This document shows positions 47,443-59,800 of a stretch of 64,000 nucleotides of DNA, one piece after another. Location: assembly GCA_015227615.1 (NCBI GenBank), contig JAALGZ010000013.1:310001-374000 (forward strand), written 5' to 3'. A program made the translations under genes and the position numbers. The DNA comes from Labyrinthula sp. Ha (Eukaryota; Sar; Bigyra; Labyrinthulida; Labyrinthulaceae). The notes beneath the pieces were generated by a model. It did not search any database. It saw only the letters and a program-made list of their open reading frames with translations, and was not told the origin of the DNA. The number at the start of each line of letters is the position of its first letter. Positions within the stretch are counted from its first letter, which is position 1.

Positions 47443-50400
47443 TGCTTGAGATTCTTACTCTTCTTCTTTTTTCAAAGTTGCAAATGGTGAACATTTTGGG
47501 TAATTGTGTTGTTTCATGGTGACTTGGCCTTGCAGATGGCAAGACAGAAAAGAGCAGCAAATCATACTCAACTAGAAGAAACTGTGACCTGGAATCAGGA
47601 TCAAAGTCCAATTTATACAGCTAAATCTGAGTATTTTAAGATTTATATGGAGGAACTATTTTTGTTTTCACTTTCGTATGTAGAAAATGGAGAATATTCT
47701 CTTCGTTAGGACTAAGGATCGGACTTGATTTTTTGATAATATATCCAAGAAGCTCTTGCCCATAGTTTTCTTATTGATTTATTCGGATTGTTTTTTCAGC
47801 GATTTTGATTGGTTATTGATAATCAACTCATAATCAGAATGAAACAGAATCAATATATTAATAAGTTTCCTCAAGTTAATTGTCTAGATGTGATACAACA
47901 TAAGCTGTACTTAGGGTTAACTATACAACATATTGAAATAATATTTTCCCATAGAAAGGGGTAAATAACAGTAAGTATATTGTTATACTTAGTTCCCATA
48001 ATTTAACTGGAAACGGTATTGTTAATTCTTCAGTTGGGCTAAATACACATGAGCTAATTTTCCAGCTCTTTCATATCAAAGAAAGCACATGATTAAGTTT
48101 GTAGTTTTTAAAGCAACTGTATAAAAAGTTCCCATAATTTACCAATCTTCAACTGAAGATTATGTAGCACTACCTCTAGTTGAAAAAACAAGTTTATCTT
48201 GGATCTTATTTTAGTCAAATTCATCAATAACAGCAGCATGCAACTAATGAATTTCTGGAAGCTTTTTTTTTGAACAAGCATGATATCTCAATCTATAAAC
48301 ATCTAGCAAAACGGATTTGATATCTTTATATAATATGAAGTGTTTACATTTATGAAGTTTCTTGCTACTCATCGAGGTCTCTAGCAGTTATTTCCTTTTC
48401 ATAGACATTGAACTTGTTTGGTAACAACAATGAGTCAAAACAATTTGTTCAAGAAATATTCTATCTAAAACTTTCATATATAAAAACCCTTGAAATCGGC
48501 GAATTATCTTAGAACTAACAACTCCATAGGAAAACTTCTAAGCAGGTCTCAAGGCTTGAGTTATCAACCTCTGGAGAAATATTCCACCTCTAAATGAATT
48601 CTGTAGTCCTTAATGCAGCAAAGCCATATTCAGTCTCGCTTGGCGATATTTTTCTATAAATTTTTTAAATTTCTGTTTCCTAATTATAGCATTTCATGGC
48701 TGGGTTGGCTCGTACTAACATCAAATGTTTGTTCGATTTGCAAAATTGAGGTAATCGACAAACTGTTTTCTGGATTGTACGAAATGTGCCATCTAGCCCT
48801 TCGTCGCTATTAATGGAGAAAAAATCTATTATTATTCAAGAAACTGTTTGTGAAAAAAAATCTCAATATTCTGCCAAGCTTTTTCTGTGAGTAACTATTG
48901 TTTAAACATCAAGAAGAAACTGTCTCATTGTTGCTACTAACTATGTCCCTGCAACCGAATAGGTTAGGACTTTTTATAAGTTAATCCCATTGAATGATAA
49001 CGATAAGAGAATATGTACTTTATGCAACTTTTTCTACCTCCAAGTTTATTTTTTTTGGTAGAATTATATAGTCTATTTGAAGTAGATTTACATATGCCTC
49101 TGAGAAGTAACAATATTGCAGATGTAACCAGATACTAGGGTATGAAGAATTACTGCCTCAAAGCTATTTCAAGCTAGCTAAATATTTATTCAAATAAAGG
49201 TCTTTGTTCTATTACTGAAGTAAACTATAGCTTTCTTAGGTTGAAATCAAACCAGAAGCAAGTCCTACAGGTGTTTCTGCTCAGGTAGAGTTGTTCAAAT
49301 CCGTCAGGTTATAATTAAGGTATAGATTCTTTTTATGTCAATTTTTTCTCTATGGAGAACATCCCTTGAGATAACAATAATTTTCGAAGATATATCCCGG
49401 TATGATTCTAAATTTATTGATAGAATGGGCTCCATATCATGGGTTAAAATGGCGGGATCCTCAATATGATTAAATGAAACTGTTATGGCTGTGCAAAACC
49501 TCTTTGGAGTTAACAGGAAACTATCTTATGTATTTAACAGTAAAATTAGTCTGGGAGGATATATTATGCAATATGATTTTGTACTCGCTCGTGTATTGTT
49601 GCTTCTAGCCCCCCCTAATGATTCAGTTTTTCTTTTACGATCGCGGGTTTATCTAAGTTCTTCTCTTTTTGATTCATTTCCCCGCTGTTAAATTTTTTTT
49701 CCATAAACTTAAATGTATAGAAAAAATTTCCAATACAGACATAATATTACTTTGCCACTTAGCCATAGTATTAGCCATTTCCTTATAAATTTCAAATGAA
49801 TAACATAGGTAGTCACACAGAAGAATCCCGACAGGATCAGATTAAGAGCTTAACCAGAGTAAGAGAGTCTAAACAGAGCAAGTTTTTCCCAGCATAAAAT
49901 ACTACAAACTTGATATCTAAGCCAGAAAAAATAGAATGCATAGGGTTTAAAATCGGAAGTTAGCCATATACTTCCGGTGATAACTCATAGGCTTTTATGA
50001 AATCGAGGTTATCAACAAAATTGAATATTTGTCAAAAAACCCTGTTTCTGGATGATGAACTAACGTAAAAACTTAACCTCATTTTTTAGTAGAACCATTA
50101 CGGTATAATAAAAAAGATTCGCAATAAGTTTAATAAAGATAAATCGTGCTACATGTTTTCAATTGTGTAAAATACCAAATTTTCCAAACTCAAGTAAGTT
50201 TCTATCTTTTCCCATTGCATCGGTTAATTTGCTCCACACTTGGGCAATAAAGAGATCCACTGTTGGAAAGCTAGTATGGAATAGAAACACACACCGGCAT
50301 TATCACCTAGGAATGAGTATTTGTCATGAAGTGTGTTACAACTAGAAAAATATTTTGATAAAGTTTGTCAATAATAAAATGTTTTTATTTTGATTCTGCT

Positions 50401-52512
50401 TATCAATGAGAAGCATTGATATTTTGATTTATATCAAACACCTTTGGTTTTTCATTGATTCGGAAAGCAAAAGTAGATATAGCAGGTATTGATAGAATGT
50501 ATAGAAAGCAAATTCTAATCCAATTGGAAGCAGTAGGAATCGCGGTAGCAACATTCTCGAATAAGAAATTACATACAATATCCAGATTAGTGCAAGTGTA
50601 ACAGAATACAAAAGAGCCACAAGTTATCAAATAATCTTATGAGAAATAATAAGTAGTTACAGAAATCAAGAAAGAACTAAGCACAATTAAAAAATATATT
50701 ACTTGATATGAAAACCTAAATAAAAGTATATTTCTTCATAAATGGCAAAATGAAGGGTTGTGTACGCAGCTGCAAGAGATTTAGATCATTATGTCAACTT
50801 TTCTTCCCTGCATTTGAAAAAAAGCCTATGTGCTACGTCTAAAGCTGTGATACAGTTTTCCTTCCGTTTTTTTTTTGCTTTTGCCACATGAGAATAGCGA
50901 TATTGACTTCTAGTGTAATTATTTTGTTTCAATATGAATGACTCCTAATATCTAAGAAAAAATCAAGGAATGTGGTACTCTATGACCAAAAACCAAAACA
51001 TTTCCATATTTTACTGCCTAGAAAATTGAAAGTGCAATCTATGGATGAAATTCTCTTTCACGAAGCCTGTCTCGTTGCCATGCAAAAGAGAGTGTAAGAT
51101 CTTCGTTCACAATGATTAAAATCGAGGGTGTTTTTCTAGATCGAATCCATAACCCATGCTAATACGAGGACTTTCGTTAAGTTTACTTAAGCTCAATTAA
51201 TACATTTGCCCTGCAGTTGCGTTAATGTGGCACTATATTTTCAACACTTTGAAAATAATTCAATCAAAGTTTGAAATTAACTCTTAGAAACAACATAACG
51301 TCTAAGATTTAATAGATGAGTGAAACTCTGACTTAAAACAGGACTTTGCTAAAGATTAACTATGTCAGATTAAGCTTACCGTTCTCAAGTCATTAAAACT
51401 TTTCATTGTTTAAAATATTTGTTTAAGACGTATATAGACCTTAAGCAGAGTGAATGGATAGCAAGATTCGTTACTCTAGTTCACGGTCTTTAGCTCCGAG
51501 CTTCTCTGCTGCTGTTTATCTGATGAAGAGTACAATACCTGGTTTAGTGGAGTTCTGCTTATATGTATAGACTACGAGCTACATGATTTGCTGTAATAAT
51601 TTGTTTAACTGAGGTTTGTAGCTCTCTTGGCGTTATACCTATGCCTATATTTGGCACGGTGGGTTGTCCATTTCTTTAGCTCTATTTTGCTTTCACTTGC
51701 TATACCGATATACTTTCTTAAGGTTTAATTCTTTTAAACATATTTATATTTTGCTTGTCTATAGTTTTATGGCTCTAGCGGAGGAGTATGTTTATTAGCA
51801 GAGCTGCAGATTTGGGTATCGTTTCTTATTGCCTATTAAAAATTCCTATGTGTTGATTGATACAGTAAGTGGATATTTTGTATTTGCTAAAAATAAGCTT
51901 AAGTGATCTAACTACTCAAGTGACTATTGATACCATATCTAGACTAGATCTCATGTATCTCTAGAGTGCTCGAATAGCATCTTGTACAAGACGACTAAAA
52001 GCTTTGTTTACTAGGGTTTGGAAGGAGTAAAAGCCACGAAACAAGAATTGTCAAAAACTTTGAAAATTTCCCCAATATAAACAGCAGAGCAACAAAACCC
52101 CTCCACAGGAAAAATGAATAGAAATTTGGTACAACAGTTATTAGAATGTTGAGTTAGGATTCACTCCTGAAAGCCCAGACTTTTCGGGTTAGCGAAAAAT
52201 TTTATTTATTGAATTAGCTTATTTGTATTTCTTGATCTTAAATTTAATAGAATCATGATTATACCGCCTTTAACTTCCTATCCCACAAGCTAAGAAAGGT
52301 CCAAGATTGCTCTTTCAAAGTTGACTCGAGAAAAATCTACCGACGTGGTAACACACCATCGCTTTCTTGCTAAAAACTCAGTAAACCCGGAACTACACTG
52401 AAAATTTTACTTCTATTTACAACCTTGGCGAAAGAAACGGTTCTAGGAGAAAAACAACAACGCCAATCTCATTTCATCTTTCCAACACAAAATCTATCCC
52501 TAAAGCTCTACA
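47443..52512. other. 5-kb gene-free region
   Basis: No supported gene. Overlapping hydrophobic frames at 50,403-50,630 (minus) and a plus-strand frame at 49,485-49,691 lack motifs. The promoter of the sulfatase should lie at the right end. Confidence 0.5.
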
Positions 52513-54593
52513 ATGAAGTATACCTTAGTTTTATTGCTCGTCCTTATGGTTACTATCTTGAGAGGTGCTAAAGGGGAAAATATCGATATGCTGGAAGGGG
52601 CAAGACCAAATATTCTTTACGTCTTAATGGATGATCTTGGTTATCATGATGTGGGTTTTTCTCCTTTTGCAGACCCAAGGGAAAAGATTCTTCAAGCTAC
52701 TTCCTTCATAACCTCACTAGCAAAGGAAGAAGGTATCCTTTTGTTTTATTTGTTTATCCACCAGGAATGATTCTCACCAGACATTATGCGCATTCTCATT
52801 GCTCACCCAGCAGAAGAGCGTTTTTAACAGGAAGATGGACGATTCACACTGGAGGAGATTCTTTATCCAACATGTATGATGACGATCTGGATCTTCGAAT
52901 GGAGTGGATTCCTGAGAGGTTGAAGAAAGCGAATTATACCAATTTTCTTGTAGGAAAAGTACACACTGGATATAAATCTATTTATCATCTACCTGCATTG
53001 AGAGGATATGATCGGTTCTCTGGAATCTTAGGAGGACAAAGTGAGTATTATGATTTTCAGTATTGGGAAGATATTTATGGAAATAAAAAAAAGACATCTG
53101 TATATAATACTTTACACTGGGGTAGAGAAGCAAGAGAGATGATGTCTGATCACTTTGAAGAACTTGATTTGGGTTCGAATGAAGAAGAGAATATTCTGAA
53201 AAGTAAGAACAAGCCTTTCTTCATGAGTTTGAACTTCCAGACTCCTCATACACCAACTCAACCTCCATCAAAGGGTCACTTCAAGTATGGAGATTTTACA
53301 AATAAGAAAAAGCATCCTTATGAGTATATGATTTATTCGGCTGATGTAGAGATACGAGAGACAATAGAGCTCTTAAAGTCTTACCCTGGAATTTGGGAAA
53401 ATACCCTTGTCATTTTTTCTTCTGATAACGGGGGAGTTGCGAAGCTTGTAAGGGTTTCTAGTGGCTTCAATAATTGGGAAACAACAACACGAGGAAGTAA
53501 TTATCCATTTAGAGGGGAAAAATCAAACTCCTTTGAAGGAGGTCTTAGAGTTCCTGCTTTTCTGTCAGGAGGTTTTTTGCCTGTTGAATTGAGGGGAACT
53601 ACAAATGGAGTTATCTCTCATATTTCAGATTGGTTTGCTACTTTTGCTTATTTAGCAGGTGTTAGTGTTAAAGAGGAAGAAAGTACTTTGGTGAAAGAGC
53701 TAATAGATGAGAGTCAACTTTCAGGAGAGAAATCGTATTTAGTTCAGCATCTTCAGAATCCATATATTCTAGAAGCTTCTTTAGAAAATAGTTCTATTGT
53801 TTCAGAACACAGATTTCTTGAATCTAGTGGTGATAAGATCAATGTTTGGCAGTATTTAGATGAGTTAGCTAGCAAGAAAAGGAAGTTAGGACGAGGTTTG
53901 GTAGCTGATGGGGGTCAAAGGTATGACTACGGGATTTACCCTGCCTTAGACTCTGTTAATCTTGTTCCCTATTTATTCAGTTCTTCCTTTGTGAACGGTG
54001 AGTTAAGTGGATTCCACCCAGTCGAGAGAGACTCCCAGAAACTTATTCTTACCACAGAAGTTATGCTTCTTGGGAACTACAAGTTTATTTTAGCCCAGCC
54101 TTGTGGTCTGCAGTATCAGTATGATGGAAGTTACTCCTGTAAGCCAAATAGGGAGATGTACGGTTGGAGACATGAGGATTCTCTTGGGTATACTCCTCAT
54201 GCTGCAGACCTGAGTTGTGGTAAAATGGTGCTTCCAACTGATGAAGGTCAAATGTTTGAACCTTGTGTTTTTGATTTATCAATAGATGCAGAAGAACGAA
54301 ACCCAATAGACAACACAACACTAATGAATGAGTTGTGGAAAGAGTTTAATAATAGTATGACATTTAAGTATGATAGACTGCTTGTGAATAAAGAGGAAGG
54401 TGTGACTCCACCGGAGTTGATGGATTGCGATACTTCGGATTACATGTATAGTAGAAAGACGTTGTTTGGAACTTCTGATGCGCCAAAATGCGATAAAAAT
54501 AAGTGCACTCGAGTTAGTATCAGTGGTACACGCACAACAGTTTGTTCTGAATTTGAGCTCCCTTTGTCTGGCACAGCCACATATATTAGTTAA
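52513..54593 (+). CDS. Secreted or lysosomal arylsulfatase (two exons)
   Basis: Two exons: 52,513-52,732 and 52,765-54,593, separated by a 32-nt intron, giving 682 residues. A signal peptide (MKYTLVLLLVLMVTIL...) precedes RPNILYVLMDDLG, whose D40 and D41 bind the catalytic metal. The sulfatase signature HCSPSRRAFLTGR carries Cys86, which a formylglycine-generating enzyme would convert to the catalytic aldehyde. H235 (in QTPHTP) and the D294-N295 pair in SSDNGG complete the metal and substrate site. The usual GKWHLG motif is GKVHTG (137-142), keeping Lys and His. YPFRGEKSNSFEGGLRVPAF is also conserved. The family resembles type I sulfatases such as ARSB/ARSI, which remove sulfate from glycans. 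The C-terminal region is Cys-rich, consistent with an extracellular or lysosomal location. It converges on the WDR92 gene 64 bp away. Confidence 0.9.
52733..52764 (+). other. 32-nt intron in the sulfatase gene
   Basis: Begins GTATCC and ends TCCACCAG after a T-rich core. Splicing is phase 1 and gives LAKEEGMILTRHYAHSHC, which restores the spacing between the metal-binding aspartates and the CSPSR motif. Confidence 0.85.
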
Positions 54594-54657
54594 CATAGAA
54601 TTTCAAAATAGAGATATCATATCACGTTTATATCAATGAAGTCACTTGTTTCCTAGA

Positions 54658-55939
54658 TTATAACTTATCTAATCTGCTTACAATATATACTCTTATAGTT
54701 TGATCAACGCTTGACATACAGAATAGACCAGTTTTGTCTCGATTCCAATCGAAACTTATTACAGGCTGAGTAGAAACAATTTTACTATTGAGTAGTTCAA
54801 CGCTACCAAGCTTTGGTCCTGAAGCCCTATATCTTGAGTTGTTGTATTTATAAAGGTTCATGCCGCCGTTGCCACCAAGCGACATAAAAATGTCACGATT
54901 CTGTGGGAGATGACGCACACCCCAGATAGTGCTTTTGTGAGCTTTGACAGTAATGAAATCAACTTCTTTCGATGTAGCCTGTGTTTTCTCCGGTCTTGAT
55001 TTTACGGTTTTCAGTGTCTTCATATTAAACAGAACAAGACGTGATTCTAGTGTGGAGCATAATAGTTTGTTTAATGGAATATCCCTCCGGTCAAACTCGA
55101 CCCCGCAAATACCATTTCCAAGGTTTGTCTCAAAGAGCATTTTATTCATCCTGAGGTCAAATATCTTGAGATCTCCATTATCATATCCACAACTAAGTAC
55201 TCTCTCATCTATATATCCTGAGTCTGATGTTACTATAAAGTAATGTAAGGACCAAAACATCACCAAGAGAGTAGTCACCTCCAAAACAGACTGTCCAACA
55301 ATCCCTGGTGAATATATTTGCATTAGCTGCAGACGCGCAGTTTTCTTTCTCGCTGCTCGAAACCCCTTTTTTTACAGGAACAAGAGAAACAACTGGCTTC
55401 GTTGTTCGAGGATCCCATACTTTAACCACACCCTTTCGATCTCCAGTTGCAATTTCAGGGGATCCACTCCCTATGCCAAGCCCTCCTGCTCCATCCATAC
55501 AGTTTATGCCACAATCATGGGCATTTCGTACCTTCCATGTAACCGAAGATTTGTAAGTATCAAGCTCTCCTCTACTGTTAGAAGTTAGCTGGTCAATGGA
55601 GTGCATCAACAAGTTTCCCTTTAAATCAGCCAGACATACATTTCTGTCTTCAAAAGAAGTATGACCAAATGTCGCTGCTTTCAACCCATATTGAAGACTC
55701 AACTCAGCTTGACACTCCAACTTTCCTGACTAAAATTATAAAACAAGAAAATTAACGTTGAGTTGTAACATCTGAAAGTACCCAGCTGTATGCTGCTTTG
55801 CCTTGACACCAACAGCCACGAAACGGGCGGAGCTAGGAACCCATTTTGTGTCATAGACTGTGTATTCTGCTCTGTGATTTATGTGTTCGATAAACTGTGG
55901 TACATTAATATCAAAATCAACATTTTTTTCATTCTTCAT
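54658..55939 (-). CDS. WDR92: WDR92/Monad WD-repeat dynein assembly factor (three exons)
   Basis: Three exons: 55,939-55,757, 55,729-55,264 and 55,232-54,658, joined across 27-nt and 31-nt introns, giving 407 residues. The product follows human WDR92 (DNAAF10) from end to end: YTVYDTKWVPSSARFVAVG near the N-terminus, GGLGIGSGSPEIATGDRKG, VKVWDPR, RDCWTVCFG, SCGYDNGDLKIFDLRMNK, GVEFDRRDI, AHKSTIWGVRHLPQNRD, and the C-terminal SVDQTIRVYIVSRLDKL. It is a seven-blade WD40 propeller. In animals and algae WDR92 works with R2TP-like chaperones to preassemble axonemal dynein arms in the cytoplasm, and its presence follows ciliation. The second exon boundary carries an unusual insert (VTSDSGYIDE) compared with human. 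The start codon lies 48 bp after the stop of the TSR4-like gene on the same strand. Confidence 0.92.
55233..55263 (-). other. 31-nt intron 2 of the WDR92 gene
   Basis: Minus strand, begins GTGATG and ends ACTTTATAG. Phase 1, joining FGGDYSL to VTSDSGYIDERVLSCGYDNG. Confidence 0.8.
55730..55756 (-). other. 27-nt intron 1 of the WDR92 gene
   Basis: Minus strand, begins GTTAATTTTC and ends ATAATTTTAG. Phase 0, joining QMLQLN to SGKLECQ in agreement with WDR92 spacing. Confidence 0.85.
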
Positions 55940-55987
55940 TTTCTCGTAAACGGTTAGCTTTTATTGAAAGGGTTATTATTTTAACGA

Positions 55988-56896
55988 TTAAAAATGTTGT
56001 ACCAAACAAACTTCAGTTCCTTCGCAACTATTTGGACAACAAAACACAAGAACAGTTGCAAAGTCAAATATGGTTTCTATTTTCATAAGTGAGATTATTT
56101 GGGGCATGATTTGAAACTCAAATTTTCGAGTGGAGTGGCATTTTGGACAAGGATGTGAGGAGAGGAAAATGCACACCTTTTCTAGAAGTTGATCTTCTGT
56201 CAAAGACCGAAAAGAAGTTTCATTGATAGTAATACTATGAGTAAGAAACAAAATTTCTTCTATGCCATTAGATTTATCATTGATTGAAAATTTGGTGTTG
56301 TACCGTAAAATTTGTTGTGGTGAAGCACTCATTCTTCTCTGAGCATTTGCAAAAACTTCATCTTCGTGAAAATTCTTTGCTTCGGTTATTTCGTTTAAAT
56401 CTTTTTGTTCAAGATTACCATCTTCCTCTGAATATTCGCCAATACTAAATTTTGGTAAATTAGAACTTTCTTCGGGTAAGACCTCTGCACAAACTTCGAT
56501 CAAAAAACGTTCTAAACAAACTGGCTTGAAGGGTTTCTTGTTACTCATAAAAGACTGTTTGAAAGCATCATCTGGTTCACTAGTATAAAAATTATTCTCT
56601 TGGGGGAGATTTTGCACTAGTACCTTGAAATTTTCTGTGAGTTCACAATAGAAAAGAAACACGGCTCTGTGGAATGCCTTTTCTTGTTCTAGAGGGCAAT
56701 ATATCTGAAGAAGGAAAAGTAGTCCAGTTTCTACAGAAAATTCGTGATTAAGTTTCGAATGGAGCAGAATTGGGTATCCACCAGCAACTCCGCCATCCCA
56801 ATTTTCCCAGTTTGGGTCTTCGTGCAAGAGTATGGTTTGGTGTGGTTTTGTAAGGTATCCAAGTTGAATAGAAGACATTTTATAGGGTAATGACAT
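55988..56896 (-). CDS. TSR4/PDCD2-like ribosomal protein uS5 chaperone
   Basis: 302 residues, intronless. The N-terminal QLGYLTKPHQ, NWENWDGGVAGGYPILL and LLFLLQIYCPLE-x6-FHRAVFLFYC follow the PDCD2/TSR4 pattern (G-Y, NWD-G-x-GG-P, LLQ-Y-PL, FHR). The C-terminal domain has CPKCHSTRKFEFQIMPQI with C250-x2-C253, then FDFATVLVFCCPNSC with C286, C287 and C291, which matches the PDCD2_C zinc domain. Family members hold newly made uS5 (Rps2) in the cytoplasm and nucleus during 40S assembly. The cysteines that bind zinc in the N-terminal half of typical PDCD2 proteins (between NWDGG and LLQ) are absent here, so this half may fold without metal. Met7 is an equally good start. It is the upstream gene of a closely spaced pair with WDR92. 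Confidence 0.82.
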   Translation of the reverse strand: MSLPYKMSSIQLGYLTKPHQTILLHEDPNWENWDGGVAGGYPILLHSKLNHEFSVETGLLFLLQIYCPLEQEKAFHRAVFLFYCELTENFKVLVQNLPQENNFYTSEPDDAFKQSFMSNKKPFKPVCLERFLIEVCAEVLPEESSNLPKFSIGEYSEEDGNLEQKDLNEITEAKNFHEDEVFANAQRRMSASPQQILRYNTKFSINDKSNGIEEILFLTHSITINETSFRSLTEDQLLEKVCIFLSSHPCPKCHSTRKFEFQIMPQIISLMKIETIFDFATVLVFCCPNSCEGTEVCLVQHF

Positions 56897-59800
56897 CTTG
56901 GATTATTCTGTTGAAAGAGTTCGAATTCTGAATTATACAATACATATTCATATTTAGGGCGAAAATTAAATGATTGGTCATAAGATGGAACCTACCGGTA
57001 TGGATTAGGATTAGTGATTCTATATTCTCATAGTAGAAGTTTAGTACTCATTCAAAACAACAGTATCATCATTCCAATTTTATCTCTATTTATTCTGACC
57101 ACATTTGACTAGGTTCAGAAAACGCTAGCATGTTAACTAACCTGTAATATAGGAGGAACTCATTTTAAATATCATTTATTACCATTAGTAGTAGCTCGCA
57201 TGGTTTATAAACTTTCTATAGTTGATGAACATTTCAAACTTTGCAACCCTGTGACGTTGCTTCATGTATGATCTTAGACTCTAAACATTTTTTTTTCATA
57301 TATATAGATACCAACTACACTTTATTTCCGTCTATAGCAACTACTGAGTAAACGTCATAAATTGTTTTAATTTCCCCTGACATAACTGAGGTATCAGACT
57401 ATTTTTAATTGACTTGGAATTTTTTATTACAATCAATGCAGTGTTCAAGACTCATACAAGCAGTTCCTTCCAATCTGAACACGGTGAACAAAGGTGTCAA
57501 TGTCTTGCAACTAAAATTTTTATTTCTTTAATCAACATGTAAGATGGCAACTAAGCTGCATATAACAATTTAATTAAAAGCTTTCTTTTCTCTCTTCGTA
57601 AATGTTAATTTTTTGGGCACAACAGAGCATATATATTTTTCATATCTTTTTATCTAAATATCAGTTTTGAATAATAAACAAGTGTTAAGTTTGAAGTTTT
57701 ATTGGCTTTCAACATATCATCATCTTGAAATAAAGTTCAATTTTTGAGTTGGGTTAAGCTAAAATTTAAAACGTAAAAGGTATACCTATACGTAAAATCT
57801 CCAATGAAGAATATTTTCGAACGCTAATGATGAACAATATTTTGCTTCAACTCCTTCAAAGAATGAAACGCTCTTTAACAAAAACATATATGGGCAAGAC
57901 TCAAAACCGGGAAAACTGAGACTTTTACACCTTCAAGATCAATTCTGCTTGTTCAGAACCTCTGTCATCACTCAACAAAAGTTCCTCTTACAAACAATAT
58001 CTATGCAAGCTGAACAATGTCAGAGACTCCACTTATCAATTCATTAATTCATTCAATTCTTCATTTCAAAGTTTTACTTAACACACTTCAAATCTGATGT
58101 AATATACGTACTTATTCACAATGAAGGTTTAAGACTAATGTGCTCAGCTTTAATTACCCAGCATGAATTTCAGGCAAGCAAAAAACTTTCTGAATGACTA
58201 ATAGATTCTGAAAATTTTCACTCGGATCTTTATGTGGTAAAACAGTTTAGTAGGCTCAAAGGCGAATATGAAGAAATCATTACTAATCTCCTTGGTTTAT
58301 TAAATGATTTTGAAAAACCCCGCTTAGTAGGATAATCTATCAGAATTAGTTATAAGTAGCTAAATGTGCTATCTGTTCAACATCATATAGAATTTCCAGT
58401 TCAGAATTCTGTGTCTCAATCTGTGCAAGATTACTTCTATCACCTAACAGCTGGAATCATTGCACCGAAGATAGTTACCCATTTTGAGCACTGTACGTAT
58501 TTTGCCCAAGTCAAAGTCCCATGACATAAGGGAACTAAACCACCTTAGCTGAAGTTTTAAATAGACAATCTATCTAGTTTCATTAGAACCATTTAGCTAG
58601 AACAATTATTGAAGTACAAATCTTGTCTTTGTATTGCACACTGAAAAAGCATATATGATGTTTCTGTTGCTCCCTTGTATCTAAGAAAACTTTAGAGCTG
58701 AGAATTCTCTTTGGAAAGCTTTGACTTCTCTACGATTAAGCAATTATTCCAACGAATTTTCATGGTTAGTTAACTTTGCTGACAATATCTTTGGGAAAAG
58801 AGTTGCATCCAAGAACAAAAAAATGTTGAGCAGAGATTTTGTGGTTAGATTCAATCATTTTTCTCTCTGTGGGCGATTTGATTTATAAGAATATCTAGAA
58901 ACATGTCGCTAGTCTAAGTTAAATATCCCTAGGAACCCTTAAGCCCGAACCAAGGAATTTCCTTTAGTCTCATGCTACATTTAAGTTTATTCTTGAAGCT
59001 GTGTGCCAGAGTTTGTTAATAAAATATAGTCAGAGAAGTAAGAAAGAAAGAAAATTATCCATATAATAAGAGAGAAATAAGAAAACCAAAGAAATCGCTG
59101 TAACTTAAACGAATTTTTAATACGAACTTTGACCATAAGGAGTGGAATTACCCTAACCTTAACTAAGCTGTGAGGTTAGTGAAAGAGAAATTGTGGTTAT
59201 TCATGACCTTCATGAACATTTACAAAACTGTTTGATACCTGGAAATCAGAGTATGATAGGTCACTAAAAATCCAGAAAAAGAAAAACGGAACTCTATAGC
59301 CCGAATATATTCTCTATAGACCTAAAGTCAACACTAATATAAGACATGTATATAAATATGAAATTAAATCCTTCGGCTGTCTTGGTATAAAGATAGAAAT
59401 ATACAAAAGGGTTATACAAAACAGAAACTCCAGAATACATGAATGAACATATGTCATGAAGAGAAGAGAATTATTCTCGAAATGTAACTAGATACGAAAT
59501 AGTAAGCTGTCACTGTCCAGGATACTAATCGTAGTTACATTGAGATATGGAACAACACTCTGGGAACTGAAGAAACTCCGTAGTTGCATCGTTGCAGCAG
59601 TTGTATTAAAGAGTTAATGTCTCTATAGATTCCTCATTACTGTTCAGTTATGAAAGTATCTCTAAGAATATCCATAAACTAATATCCGTGGATTATATTT
59701 TCGTTAAACTATTAGAAGGAAGCAGAGGAGATTGATAGATCATCGTAAGAAACACAGATATATATTTGGTAAAATCTTGAATAAAGGTTTTAGAAAATCC

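Noticed and set aside
47345-47611. An 88-codon minus-strand frame over the start of the MMTAG2-like gene
   Set aside because: The conserved MMTAG2 N-terminus reads in a different frame across the same bases, with its own ATG at 47,442.
47750-47890. ATCAA/TTGAT-rich segment resembling the interior of the hAT MITE
   Set aside because: No TAGGG terminal repeats or 8-bp flanking duplication. The likeness is compositional.
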